Shown here: positions 36,346 through 45,400 of the stretch, piece after piece
Position numbering within the stretch: position 1 is the first letter of the stretch
How the letters are laid out: the number at the start of each line of letters is the position of its first letter
Source of the DNA: CANMXU01 sp052030545
GTDB lineage: Bacteria > Pseudomonadota > Gammaproteobacteria > Enterobacterales > Alteromonadaceae
DNA length: 64,000 nt
Reading direction: 5' to 3'
NCBI RefSeq assembly: GCF_052030545.1
Contig: NZ_JBPDIH010000015.1
Location: 1-64,000 of the forward strand
The notes under the pieces: generated by a model
Told to the model about the DNA's origin: nothing
What the model saw: the letters and a program-made list of their open reading frames with translations, nothing else
Databases searched by the model: none
Program-made: the position numbers and the translations under genes

Positions 36346-37818
36346 ATGCTAAGAATTGCCCAAGAAGCTTTGACTTTTGATGATGTTCTACTGGTACCTG
36401 CCCATTCTACGGTACTTCCTCATACTGCCGATTTAAAAACCAAACTAACCCGTAAAATTGACTTAAATGTGCCAATGATTTCTGCGTCGATGGACACAGT
36501 AACCGAAGCGCGTTTAGCGATCACCTTAGCGCAAGAAGGCGGTGTTGGTTTTATTCATAAAAACATGACCATTGCCGAACAAGCGCAAAACGTGTCTAAA
36601 GTTAAAAAATATGAAAGTGGTATTGTGACAGACCCTGTGACGGTTAGCCCAGAACTTTCAATTATGGATACTATGAAGCTTGCTGATACTGTTGGTTTTT
36701 CTGGTTTCCCTGTTGTTGATAGTACTAATAACCTAGTTGGTATTATTACGGGTCGTGACTTACGTTTTGAAACAGACTTAACTAAGCCGGTATCGGCGTT
36801 AATGACTAAAAAAGAAAAGTTAGTTACCGTAAAAGCGGGTGCACAACGTGAAGAGATTTTAGGTTTAATGCACGAACACCGCATTGAAAAAATCTTAATG
36901 GTTGATGATGCGTTTAAACTGAAAGGCTTGATCACGGTAAAAGATTACCAAAAAGCCGAAAGCAAACCAAACGCTTGTAAAGACGAATTAGGTCGTTTAC
37001 GTGTTGGCGCTGCTGTTGGTGTTGGCGCAGGAACCGATGAGCGCATTGACGCCTTAGTTGCTGCTGGTGTTGACGTATTATTAATTGATACCTCACACGG
37101 CCATTCTCAAGGGGTTATTGATCGCGTGAAAGAAACCCGTGATAAATACCCTGATTTACAAATTATTGCCGGTAACGTAGCAACAGCTTCTGGCGCAAAA
37201 GCCTTAGCTGATGTTGGCGTTGATGCGGTGAAAGTAGGTATTGGCCCAGGTTCAATTTGTACAACTCGTATCGTAACAGGTGTTGGTGTACCGCAATTAA
37301 CCGCGATTTCAAATGCCGTTGAAGGCTTAAAAGGTACCGGCATTCCAGTCATTGCTGATGGCGGTATTCGTTTCTCTGGTGATATTGCTAAAGCACTTGT
37401 TGCTGGTGCGCACTGCGTAATGGTTGGCAGCATGTTAGCCGGTACTGAAGAATCTCCGGGTGAAGTTGAACTTTACCAAGGTCGTTACTACAAGTCATAC
37501 CGCGGTATGGGCTCACTAGGTGCGATGGATCAAAAAGAAGGCTCAAGTGACCGTTACTTCCAAAAAACTGATGGAGAAGCCGACAAATTAGTACCAGAAG
37601 GTATTGAAGGTCGTGTTGCTTATAAAGGCCCTGTTGCGGCAATTATTCATCAGCAAATGGGCGGCTTACGTTCATCAATGGGCTTAACTGGCTCTAAAGA
37701 TATTGAAACCATGCGTACTAAGCCGGAGTTTATGAAAATTACGTCAGCAGGTATGGGTGAGTCGCACGTACATGACGTGACCATCACAAAAGAAGCTCCT
37801 AACTATCGTATGGGCTAG
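36346..37818 (+). CDS. guaB: IMP dehydrogenase
   Basis: A 490-residue enzyme that oxidises IMP to XMP with NAD+, the committed step of GMP synthesis. The barrel begins MLRIAQEALTFDDVLLVPA as in E. coli GuaB, so I take ATG 36346 rather than the overlapping GTG at 36343. Two CBS domains occupy about residues 92-205 (DPVTVSPELSIMDTMKLAD, VVDSTNNLVGIITGRDLRF). The active-site loop GPGSICTTRIVTGVG holds Cys305, and DGGIRFSGDIAKAL and RGMGSLGAM bind the phosphate and flap. guaA follows after 225 bases containing two hairpins and one copy of a dispersed palindrome, so the pair may form an attenuated operon rather than a tight one. Confidence 0.98.
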   Translation: MLRIAQEALTFDDVLLVPAHSTVLPHTADLKTKLTRKIDLNVPMISASMDTVTEARLAITLAQEGGVGFIHKNMTIAEQAQNVSKVKKYESGIVTDPVTVSPELSIMDTMKLADTVGFSGFPVVDSTNNLVGIITGRDLRFETDLTKPVSALMTKKEKLVTVKAGAQREEILGLMHEHRIEKILMVDDAFKLKGLITVKDYQKAESKPNACKDELGRLRVGAAVGVGAGTDERIDALVAAGVDVLLIDTSHGHSQGVIDRVKETRDKYPDLQIIAGNVATASGAKALADVGVDAVKVGIGPGSICTTRIVTGVGVPQLTAISNAVEGLKGTGIPVIADGGIRFSGDIAKALVAGAHCVMVGSMLAGTEESPGEVELYQGRYYKSYRGMGSLGAMDQKEGSSDRYFQKTDGEADKLVPEGIEGRVAYKGPVAAIIHQQMGGLRSSMGLTGSKDIETMRTKPEFMKITSAGMGESHVHDVTITKEAPNYRMG

Positions 37819-37836
37819 TTTTACTTGGTATTTTTG

Positions 37837-37900
37837 ACGATAACGGCATCAGAAGTGCTCATTGACTAGCGTCAACTCCGCGCTTCTTCTTTTTTATCGT
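37837..37900 (+). repeat. dispersed nested palindrome, copy 1 (downstream of guaB)
   Basis: Core GTGCTCA, inner stem TTGAC/GTCAA, then CTCCGCGC. It is flanked by AGAAG/CTTCT and an outermost ACGATAA (37837-37843) / TTATCGT (37894-37900). A T-run lies in the 3' arm. It starts 18 bases after the guaB stop. Related copies are at 39640-39718 and 61657-61733. Confidence 0.8.
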
Positions 37901-37924
37901 ACAAAACTACTTTGTAAAACACTC

Positions 37925-37986
37925 ATCTCTTTTTATTAAAGAGATACAAATTTAACACCCTGATCTAACGTTAAGGTCAGGGTGTT
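37925..37986 (+). promoter_or_regulatory. two hairpins in the guaB-guaA intergenic region
   Basis: ATCTCTTT TTATT AAAGAGAT (37925-37945) is followed by AACACCCTGA (37954-37963) pairing with TCAGGGTGTT (37977-37986). The second is weakly followed by T (GTTATTTAT). They could form a terminator or attenuator ahead of guaA, or mark the end of the guaB transcript. No riboswitch family is recognised. Confidence 0.5.
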
Positions 37987-38043
37987 GTTATTTATAAAAA
38001 GTATCAACATTGATGCTTCACTTTAAAAGCAGGAATAAACAAC

Positions 38044-39621
38044 ATGAGCAAAGACATTCATGATTCACGAGTACTGATCTTAGATTTTGGTTCTCAATAC
38101 ACGCAGCTTATTGCCCGTCGTGTTCGTGAAATTGGCGTATATTGTGAGCTTTGGGCTTGGGATGTTACCGAAGAGCAAATTAAAGAATTTAACCCAACGG
38201 GTATTATTTTAGCCGGCGGTCCAGAAAGTGTAACCGAGCAAGACTCACCACGTGCACCTGAGTATGTATTTTCTGCTGGCGTGCCGGTATTAGGTGTTTG
38301 TTACGGTATGCAAACCATGGCTGAGCAACTTGGCGGTGGCGTTGAAAGCTCTGAGCACAAAGAATTTGGTTATGCTGCTGTTGAAGTGATTGGCGAGTCA
38401 GCGTTATTTAAAAACATTGAAGACAGCATTGGCGCTAACGGTAATGCTTTATTAGATGTATGGATGAGCCATGGCGATAAAGTATCAGCCATTCCTGAAG
38501 GCTTTAAAACCATCGCGCAAACGCCAAGCTGTCAATATGCCGCAATGGCGAACGAAGAGAAAAAATTCTACGGCGTGCAATTTCACCCAGAAGTGACTCA
38601 TACTAAACAAGGTTTACGTATTTTAGAGCACTTTGTTGTTGATATTTGTCAGTGTGAAAAGTTATGGACGTCAGCATCAATTATTGAAGATGCCATCGCT
38701 AAAATGAAAAAACAAGTCGGCGACGACGAAGTTATTTTAGGTCTTTCAGGTGGTGTTGACTCATCAGTAGTGGCTATGCTGTTACACCGCGCAATAGGCG
38801 ATAAACTGACTTGTGTATTTGTTGATAACGGTTTACTTCGCTTAAACGAAGGCCAGCAAGTGATGGATATGTTTGGCGATCACTTTGGTTTAAACATTAT
38901 CAAAATTGACGCGGAAGACCGTTTCTTAGACCGCTTAGCGGGTGAAAACGATCCAGAGAAAAAGCGTAAAATCATTGGTAATGTTTTTGTTGATGTTTTC
39001 GAAGAAGAGTCGAAAAAATTAGAAAATGCCAAGTGGTTAGCGCAAGGGACTATTTATCCTGACGTGATCGAATCAGCGGCGTCAAAAACCGGTAAAGCCC
39101 ATGTCATTAAATCACACCACAACGTTGGTGGTTTGCCTGATTACATGCAGCTTGGTTTAGTTGAACCACTGCGTGAACTGTTTAAAGATGAAGTACGTAA
39201 AATTGGTTTAGAGCTAGGTTTACCGTACGACATGTTATACCGTCACCCATTCCCAGGTCCTGGTTTAGGTGTGCGTGTATTAGGCGAAGTGAAAAAAGAA
39301 TATTGTGACCTTTTACGTCGCGCTGATGCGATTTTCATTGAAGAACTGCACAAGCATGAGCTTTACCATAAAGTGAGCCAAGCGTTTACCGTATTCTTAC
39401 CAGTACGCTCAGTAGGTGTTATGGGCGATGGCCGTAAATATGATTGGGTAGTGAGCTTACGTGCTGTTGAAACGATCGACTTTATGACCGCGATTTGGGC
39501 ACCATTACCGTACGATTTCTTAGGGTTAGTGTCTAACCGTATTATTAATGAAATTGATGGTATTTCGCGCGTGGTTTACGATATCAGCGGCAAGCCGCCA
39601 GCGACCATCGAGTGGGAATAA
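38044..39621 (+). CDS. guaA: GMP synthase (glutamine-hydrolysing)
   Basis: A 525-residue two-domain enzyme that converts XMP to GMP using ATP and glutamine. The N-terminal class I amidotransferase domain has Cys86 in LGVCYGMQ and the His/Glu pair in FHPEVTHT. The ATP pyrophosphatase domain follows with the P-loop LGLSGGVDSSVVAML, and the C-terminal dimerisation domain has RHPFPGPGLGVR and ends PPATIEWE as in E. coli. Length equals E. coli GuaA. It follows guaB in the usual order and has its own ribosome binding site. A dispersed palindrome and an intrinsic terminator lie downstream. Confidence 0.98.
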   Translation: MSKDIHDSRVLILDFGSQYTQLIARRVREIGVYCELWAWDVTEEQIKEFNPTGIILAGGPESVTEQDSPRAPEYVFSAGVPVLGVCYGMQTMAEQLGGGVESSEHKEFGYAAVEVIGESALFKNIEDSIGANGNALLDVWMSHGDKVSAIPEGFKTIAQTPSCQYAAMANEEKKFYGVQFHPEVTHTKQGLRILEHFVVDICQCEKLWTSASIIEDAIAKMKKQVGDDEVILGLSGGVDSSVVAMLLHRAIGDKLTCVFVDNGLLRLNEGQQVMDMFGDHFGLNIIKIDAEDRFLDRLAGENDPEKKRKIIGNVFVDVFEEESKKLENAKWLAQGTIYPDVIESAASKTGKAHVIKSHHNVGGLPDYMQLGLVEPLRELFKDEVRKIGLELGLPYDMLYRHPFPGPGLGVRVLGEVKKEYCDLLRRADAIFIEELHKHELYHKVSQAFTVFLPVRSVGVMGDGRKYDWVVSLRAVETIDFMTAIWAPLPYDFLGLVSNRIINEIDGISRVVYDISGKPPATIEWE

Positions 39622-39639
39622 TATTATTTTTAGCTGGTT

Positions 39640-39718
39640 AGAATACCAAAATTCGGCGTTGAAAGTGCTCACCTAGTAAACTAGGCTCCGCGCTTTCGCC
39701 TTGAATTTTAAACATTCT
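39640..39718 (+). repeat. dispersed nested palindrome, copy 2 (downstream of guaA)
   Basis: Core GTGCTCA, inner stem CCTAGT/ACTAGG, then CTCCGCGC. Flanks GAAAGTGC/GCGCTTTC, then AAAATTC (39648-39654) / GAATTTT (39703-39709), then AGAAT/ATTCT. It shares CGTTG and CGCCTTGAA with copy 3. It starts 18 bases after the guaA stop. Confidence 0.82.
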
Positions 39719-39752
39719 TCCTGCGCTAACAATCAATATTCAAAAATATTTT

Positions 39753-39789
39753 AAACCTCAACGTTGCAAAACCTTGAGGTTTTCTTTTA
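39753..39789 (+). terminator. intrinsic terminator downstream of guaA
   Basis: AAACCTCA and TGAGGTTT pair around an 11-base loop and are followed by TCTTTTATT. Confidence 0.75.
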
Positions 39790-39830
39790 TTAACGACAAC
39801 AGGAAGCTCAATCTAGTTGGAGTTTTAGTG

Positions 39831-40018
39831 GTTCGACAGGCTCACCATAAACGGTATTAAATTATTAGCCATTAACAGCTAACCGTTCGCCCTGAGCTTG
39901 TCGCACTTCGACTTTTGCTTCGTTCCTCACCAGCTCAGTACAGACGGAAAGGCATGACTTAGTTGAACTAATAAACTGTAATGATTATCATCCGTTCGCC
40001 CTGAGCTTGTCGAAGGGT
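39831..40018. repeat. REP-like cluster (GTTCGCCCTGAGCTTGTCG units)
   Basis: Three related units: an inverted diverged copy TTCGACAGGCTCACC...AACGG at 39832-39854; a direct copy CCGTTCGCCCTGAGCTTGTCG at 39883-39903; and a direct copy at 39992-40015 ending GTCGAAGGG. The first two are in opposite orientation and can pair. The second continues CACTTCGACTTTTGC, as if interrupted. The gap between guaA and the RidA gene is otherwise non-coding. Confidence 0.8.
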
Positions 40019-40064
40019 GTTATTTAAAAGAAGATTAAATTTAAAATAAGAAGAGCAATACCCA

Positions 40065-40412
40065 ATGATTGAAAGAATAGAAACCAAAGAGCGCATGAGT
40101 AGAATTGTAAAACACAACGGCACCATTTATTTATGCGGCCAAGTATGTGCTGATGCCACTAAAGATATCACCGAACAAACGCAAACCATGCTTGATAAAG
40201 TCGACGAGCTATTAATTAAAGCCGGTAGCTCGCGTCAGCATATGTTGTCAGCGACAATTTATGTTAAAGACATGAGCTATTTTGCCGAGATGAATGCGGT
40301 TTGGGATGCATGGGTGCCAGAAGGTCATGCCCCTGCGCGTGCTTGTGTTGCTGCAAAAATGGCGCGTGAAGCGTTATTGGTAGAAATTAGCGTTGTTGCT
40401 GCTGAAATTTAA
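40065..40412 (+). CDS. RidA family protein (YoaB-like)
   Basis: A 115-residue YjgF/YER057c/UK114 family protein. RidA hydrolyses reactive enamine and imine intermediates formed by PLP enzymes; other subgroups have unknown substrates. The sequence (MIERIETKERMSRIVKHNGTIYLCGQV, ATIYVKDMSYFAEMNAVWDAW, GHAPARACV) is closer to the YoaB subgroup than to RidA itself. The catalytic arginine position of RidA is present as ARACV. It should form a trimer in the cytoplasm. It lies 44 bases upstream of the RecQ-like gene and may be co-transcribed with it. Confidence 0.92.
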   Translation: MIERIETKERMSRIVKHNGTIYLCGQVCADATKDITEQTQTMLDKVDELLIKAGSSRQHMLSATIYVKDMSYFAEMNAVWDAWVPEGHAPARACVAAKMAREALLVEISVVAAEI

Positions 40413-40456
40413 GCTTTATTTTAAGCGCTCACTTTCACTTTAAAAGAGTCGATACT

Positions 40457-42412
40457 TTGCAAAATATTTCGTCATTATTACAACAGCAGTTTGGTTTTGA
40501 GCAGTTCCGCGAAGGGCAAGAACAAACGGTAAAACAGTTGCTTGCTGGTGAGTCATCCCTTGCCATTTTCCCAACCGGGGCTGGCAAGTCGCTGTGTTAT
40601 CAATTCACCGCACTGCAACTGCCGCATTTAACCTTAGTGGTATCACCGCTTTTGGCGTTAATGAAAGATCAGTTAGCCTTTTTAACAAGCAAAGGCATTG
40701 CAGCCGCCAGTATCGACTCGAGTTTATCACCGGCTGAAAATCAACAGGTGATGAATGATGTGCGCAGCAACAAGTTAAAAATATTAATGGTCTCGGTAGA
40801 GCGTTTTAAAAACGAACGTTTTCGCCACTTTATCAGTTCCGTTTCAGTCTCCATGTTAGTGGTCGATGAAGCGCATTGTATTTCAGAATGGGGTCATAAT
40901 TTCAGACCTGATTATTTAAAGCTGCCGCATTATCAGCAAAGTTTGAATATTCCATTAACTCTGCTGCTAACCGCTACGGCAACGAAAAAGGTAAAACAAG
41001 ATATGGCAGCAAAGTTTGCCATTAAAACCGAGCATATTGTGCAAACCGGTTTTTATCGCCCGAATTTGCATTTAGAAGTTTTACCGGTCAACGCTCGTGA
41101 AAAAAATAACGCCTTAGTTGATCAAATTAAGGCGCAACAAGGCTGCGGTATTGTCTATGTAACCCTGCAACAAAGCGCTGAACAAGTCGCTGATTTTCTG
41201 CAAAGCCAAGGCGTCAATGCACAGGCTTATCATGCCGGTTTTGAAGACACGAAACGTCAGAAAATTCAGCAAGACTTTATGAACAATCAAATACAGGTGA
41301 TTGTTGCTACCATTGCTTTTGGCATGGGCATTGATAAAGCCGATATTCGTTTTGTTATTCATTATGACCTGCCTAAATCGATTGAAAACTACAGCCAAGA
41401 AATTGGCCGCGCAGGCCGTGATGGTGATCAGGCAAGGTGTATTACCTTAGCCAATCTCGACGGCTTAACCACAGTTGAAAACTTTGTTTATGGCGATACA
41501 CCAGAGCCTGCGGGCATTAAACATGTGCTCAATACCATTAACAGCGAAACGCAAAATGGCCGCTGGGAAATGCAAGGGTTAAGTTTATCGACCGCCAGTA
41601 ATATCAAGCAGTTGCCATTAAAAACCTTGTTAGTGCAATTAGAGCTGCAAGGGGTTATTCAACCACTTTTTTCTTACTTTGCTGATTTTAAATATAAATT
41701 TAATACTCCCGAAGCCGATATTATCAGCCGCTTTTCTGGTGAGCGAGGCCAATTTTTAAAAGCGGTTTTTCGTTACAGTCAAAAGAAAAAGGTTTGGGCC
41801 GAGCCAGACTTTGAAGCATTATTTCAACATTATCAAAGTGACCGACAGCGGGTGATCACCGCATTGGAGTATTTAGCTGAACAACAATTAATTAGCTTAG
41901 AAACTAAAAAGATCACTGATGTTTATCAAGTCAATAGCGCAGGCCTGCAGGCTGATGGTTTAGCCGAGCAGTTAAGTGACTATTTTGCCGAGAAAGAAAC
42001 CAGTGAAATTAAGCGTATTGCCACCTTAGTACGCTTTTTTGAATTAAGTACTTGCTTAAGCTTTAATTTATCACGTTATTTTGACGACCAACAAACGCCA
42101 CGGCAGTGTGGTCATTGCAGTGTTTGCCAAAACCAAGTGGCTAAATTAACAACTTCAGAAAGGGCTACTTGGCCAGACGATGTAACCTTGATTGAGCAAG
42201 TTAATGCTTTTGCTCTGCATATGAAAAACCATAAAGTGAAGCAATTATCACTGACGAGTTGCTGCCATTTTCTCACCGGTTTAACCATGCCGATGTTCAA
42301 CCGTAAAAAGGTAAAAGAGCTTAGCGGTTTTGCCCTTTGTCAGCAGCATAGATATCAAGAAGTGAAAGATAAATTAACCGCATTATCGGCGCAGTTAATT
42401 GGCGTTGATTAA
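40457..42412 (+). CDS. RecQ-like ATP-dependent DNA helicase
   Basis: A 651-residue superfamily 2 helicase. The N-terminal RecQ motif FGFEQFREGQEQ, Walker A FPTGAGKSLCYQ, motif II VVDEAHCISEWGHNFRPDY, motif III LLTATATKKV and motif VI QEIGRAGRDGD are intact. The accessory part differs from canonical RecQ: a winged-helix-like region (about 400-500) precedes the zinc cysteines (one near residue 535, then CGHCSVC at about 551-557), and no HRDC domain is evident. It is therefore a RecQ-family member, not clearly the RecQ orthologue. The start must be the TTG at 40457, since the first ATG lies inside the helicase core; AAAGAG is just upstream. It converges with tamB, only 4 bases separating the stops. 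Confidence 0.93.
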   Translation: MQNISSLLQQQFGFEQFREGQEQTVKQLLAGESSLAIFPTGAGKSLCYQFTALQLPHLTLVVSPLLALMKDQLAFLTSKGIAAASIDSSLSPAENQQVMNDVRSNKLKILMVSVERFKNERFRHFISSVSVSMLVVDEAHCISEWGHNFRPDYLKLPHYQQSLNIPLTLLLTATATKKVKQDMAAKFAIKTEHIVQTGFYRPNLHLEVLPVNAREKNNALVDQIKAQQGCGIVYVTLQQSAEQVADFLQSQGVNAQAYHAGFEDTKRQKIQQDFMNNQIQVIVATIAFGMGIDKADIRFVIHYDLPKSIENYSQEIGRAGRDGDQARCITLANLDGLTTVENFVYGDTPEPAGIKHVLNTINSETQNGRWEMQGLSLSTASNIKQLPLKTLLVQLELQGVIQPLFSYFADFKYKFNTPEADIISRFSGERGQFLKAVFRYSQKKKVWAEPDFEALFQHYQSDRQRVITALEYLAEQQLISLETKKITDVYQVNSAGLQADGLAEQLSDYFAEKETSEIKRIATLVRFFELSTCLSFNLSRYFDDQQTPRQCGHCSVCQNQVAKLTTSERATWPDDVTLIEQVNAFALHMKNHKVKQLSLTSCCHFLTGLTMPMFNRKKVKELSGFALCQQHRYQEVKDKLTALSAQLIGVD

Positions 42413-42416
42413 TCCG

Positions 42417-45400
42417 TTAATCGACATCAAATGAATAATAAATATCGGCTGACTTTTCAATGCCTGAAACAGTTTCCAGCCAGAGTTTATTCATTAAATA
42501 GAGCCGAACGGTAATTTCGTCAATCGGCTCGTAAATACCGACACCATATTTTAAATAAATACGCTCGCCTAAATAGCCACTAATGGTGGCTTGGGCTTGG
42601 TCACCATCAACTTCGGTGTCGACCGAAATATCATGTAAAAGCGGCAGTTTTTGGATCAGCTTATTCAGATTTTCTGCTTTGGTTAAGGTGGTGCCTAGCG
42701 CAATACCAATGGCTGCGGTGTTTCCTGTGCCCGAGTCTAACCCTTGACCTCGTATTAAATAAGAAAGGGTTTCAGGTTGCTCCATTGTCGGCTGTGAATA
42801 AAGTTGTAATTCAATGGCGTTGCTTGGTCCTGCAACGGTTAAGCCTACCGTCACATCGTCATTTTTTATATAGCGCTCAGCGCGAAAATCGACATAGGGC
42901 GTTTTTAGTGGACCATTAAAGTTTACTTTGCCTTGCTTAACTTGTAAGTCTTGACCGTAAGCTTGGTAGGAACCATTGAGTACAGACATATCACCAAAAA
43001 CTTGCATCGGTTGAAAGGGTGCTTGTTGTACTTTTAAATCACCTGATAAATTGCCGGTAAAGCCAAAACCTTCAAGTTTAAAGCGTTCGTTAATATTGAT
43101 ATTAATATCACTTTTTATTGCAAACTTTTTCTGCTGGCTAATAGCGTTGCCACTGTCGTCAACTATGATGGTATCATCGCTGATTTTAACGCTACCTTCA
43201 GGAAACTGTGCAAGGGTCAGCAAGCCATCGATTACGTCAATATTGCCGTTAAGTTGCAATAGGTTGTTTTGATAATGGGCAATCAGTGATGGCGCAACAA
43301 TAATATTTACATTCGGTGGGAAATCTAGGGCTAATTTTTCGGCACTAAGCGTCGCACTGACATTGAACTCATCTTGCCAAGCCATGTTAGCTTGATAGGA
43401 AATCGGCGCGTTATTAACGGTTAAACTGCCGTTTATAGTCGCTTTGTGATCATTAATTGAAGCAATAAGATCAAGGTTTTCAATATCGCTCGCGCTACGA
43501 GTAAAGCTAATCTTGCCCTGTTTAATCGCAAGCTCACCTTTAACAATCGGTTGGCTTAATTTTCCTGAAACTGCAATGTTACTGGAAATATTAGCGTTGA
43601 GATCGTCAATGTCGGGAATTAATTTTTGCAATGGTTTTAAATTTAACTGATTGATTACAACCGAACCACTTAGACTATGATCTGGCAAAGTCAGCCGGTT
43701 ATTAATATTGACCAGTACTTGATTATCAGTTTTGGTAAGTGATAAGTGAGTAAGTAGTTGTTCTTTACTAAGCTCAATATTAATGGCGCCACTTTGCCAC
43801 TGGCTTAAAATTAATGGCGTTTTTGCTCGCTCATTTTCTTGTGTATTTTCTGTTTTTTGCTCAACATAACTAATTACCCCAGGGCTTATGGTTAAATTAG
43901 CGAGTAAGCTAGGCGGTAGTTCGGGTTGCCATTGGGCGACAATATCTCCTTCAATATCGGTATCAAGAATTACATCTGATGATAATAGCTGCTGATTAAG
44001 CCATTCTCCCGCCAATTGTAAATGCAGGTCGACGCTGCCTTCTTTGGCCAATACTAGATCGTTATTCGCACAAAGCTCAATATGCGGTGTAAGCCAGCAA
44101 TGCTTGTCTATGGTTAATCGTGTTGTCTTAACATCAAAGTGCCAATTGGGTGATTGGTTTGGCGTGAATTTATGATCTTTATAGTTAAATTCTGCAAGCG
44201 TTAATGCGCCTTGTAACTGTTGAGCATCTTTTTGCCACTGGCTCGATAAGGCAATATTTGCAGCTAAATCACCTTGCCAATTTAAGGCCAGTTTTTGGTC
44301 GTTAATATCGCCACTTATTTTTGCCTCAATAGCATCGAATTGATGGTGTTGGTAATAAAGGGTATCACTGGTTAGTGCGAGTTTGGTTTGATGACTTGCA
44401 TTGGGTTGATAGTGCCAAGCCAATTTAGGTTGCTTGATAGTAATAAGCGTATTATTGCGCTTACCTGTGCTTAACTTGGTGATTTTTAGCTGTTTGCTTG
44501 CGCTAATAAGGTTAATGTTAGGCTGATGCTTTGCGCCACTAATATTAAACCAACTTTCCATCGAACCGTTAATTGTTAAAGCATCAGATGAAGTGCCATT
44601 GTGATTATCGCTGTTCGTTAGTGTGGCGTGTTCGTTTGGGCTCATTTGCTGATAAAAATTGATAAAAGGCGCTAAGTTGTTACTTTGCCAATTGCCACTA
44701 ATTTGCCATGAATCGCGATTATTACCTTTGAGGGTTAATTTATTATTGAACGCTTTAATTGTAAGGTTACTATCGTTTATGTTCGCTAAACTGTCGACGC
44801 TAACTTGTCCATTTAGCTCAAACTCTTGACTGTTAACTTGGCCAGAAAAAGCAACGTTGTTGATATCAACAAGCCAGTTGGCACTTTCGTGTATGGCTGT
44901 TGAAGTAGTTGATGACGGCTGTGTCAGCTTGATAAAACCATTGCTGTCGAACTCTCCTGCAATACGACCATCAAGTGCAGGTAACCAATTATTTGATATC
45001 GCACGTAGTCGACGAGGCAATGATAAGCCAGTTGAGTTTAAATGAAATTGCCAACTCAATTGTTCTTTAATGGTTAAGTTGCCATCAAGCGTAACTTGGC
45101 TATCACTATTTTCATCGTTAAAATTAATGTGGGTTAAAACGACTTCACCTTGTTTTTGACTACCTGCCAATGTTAATTGTGCCTGTTGATAATCAAACCC
45201 AGAGAGCAAAACATCAGCAGCAAATGATTGTTTGTATCTATCGCCTTGGCTAGCGAGGTTTGCTTGATCAATAATCAAACTTTCTTCGGCTAATGCTGTT
45301 GTAGGTATGGTCAGTGGTGGCAAATGATTGGAGCTAAGGTTTAGCTTAAAAGGCAATAATCGACTGGTTAGGTTAATCGCTAGATCTACTGTTGCATCAA

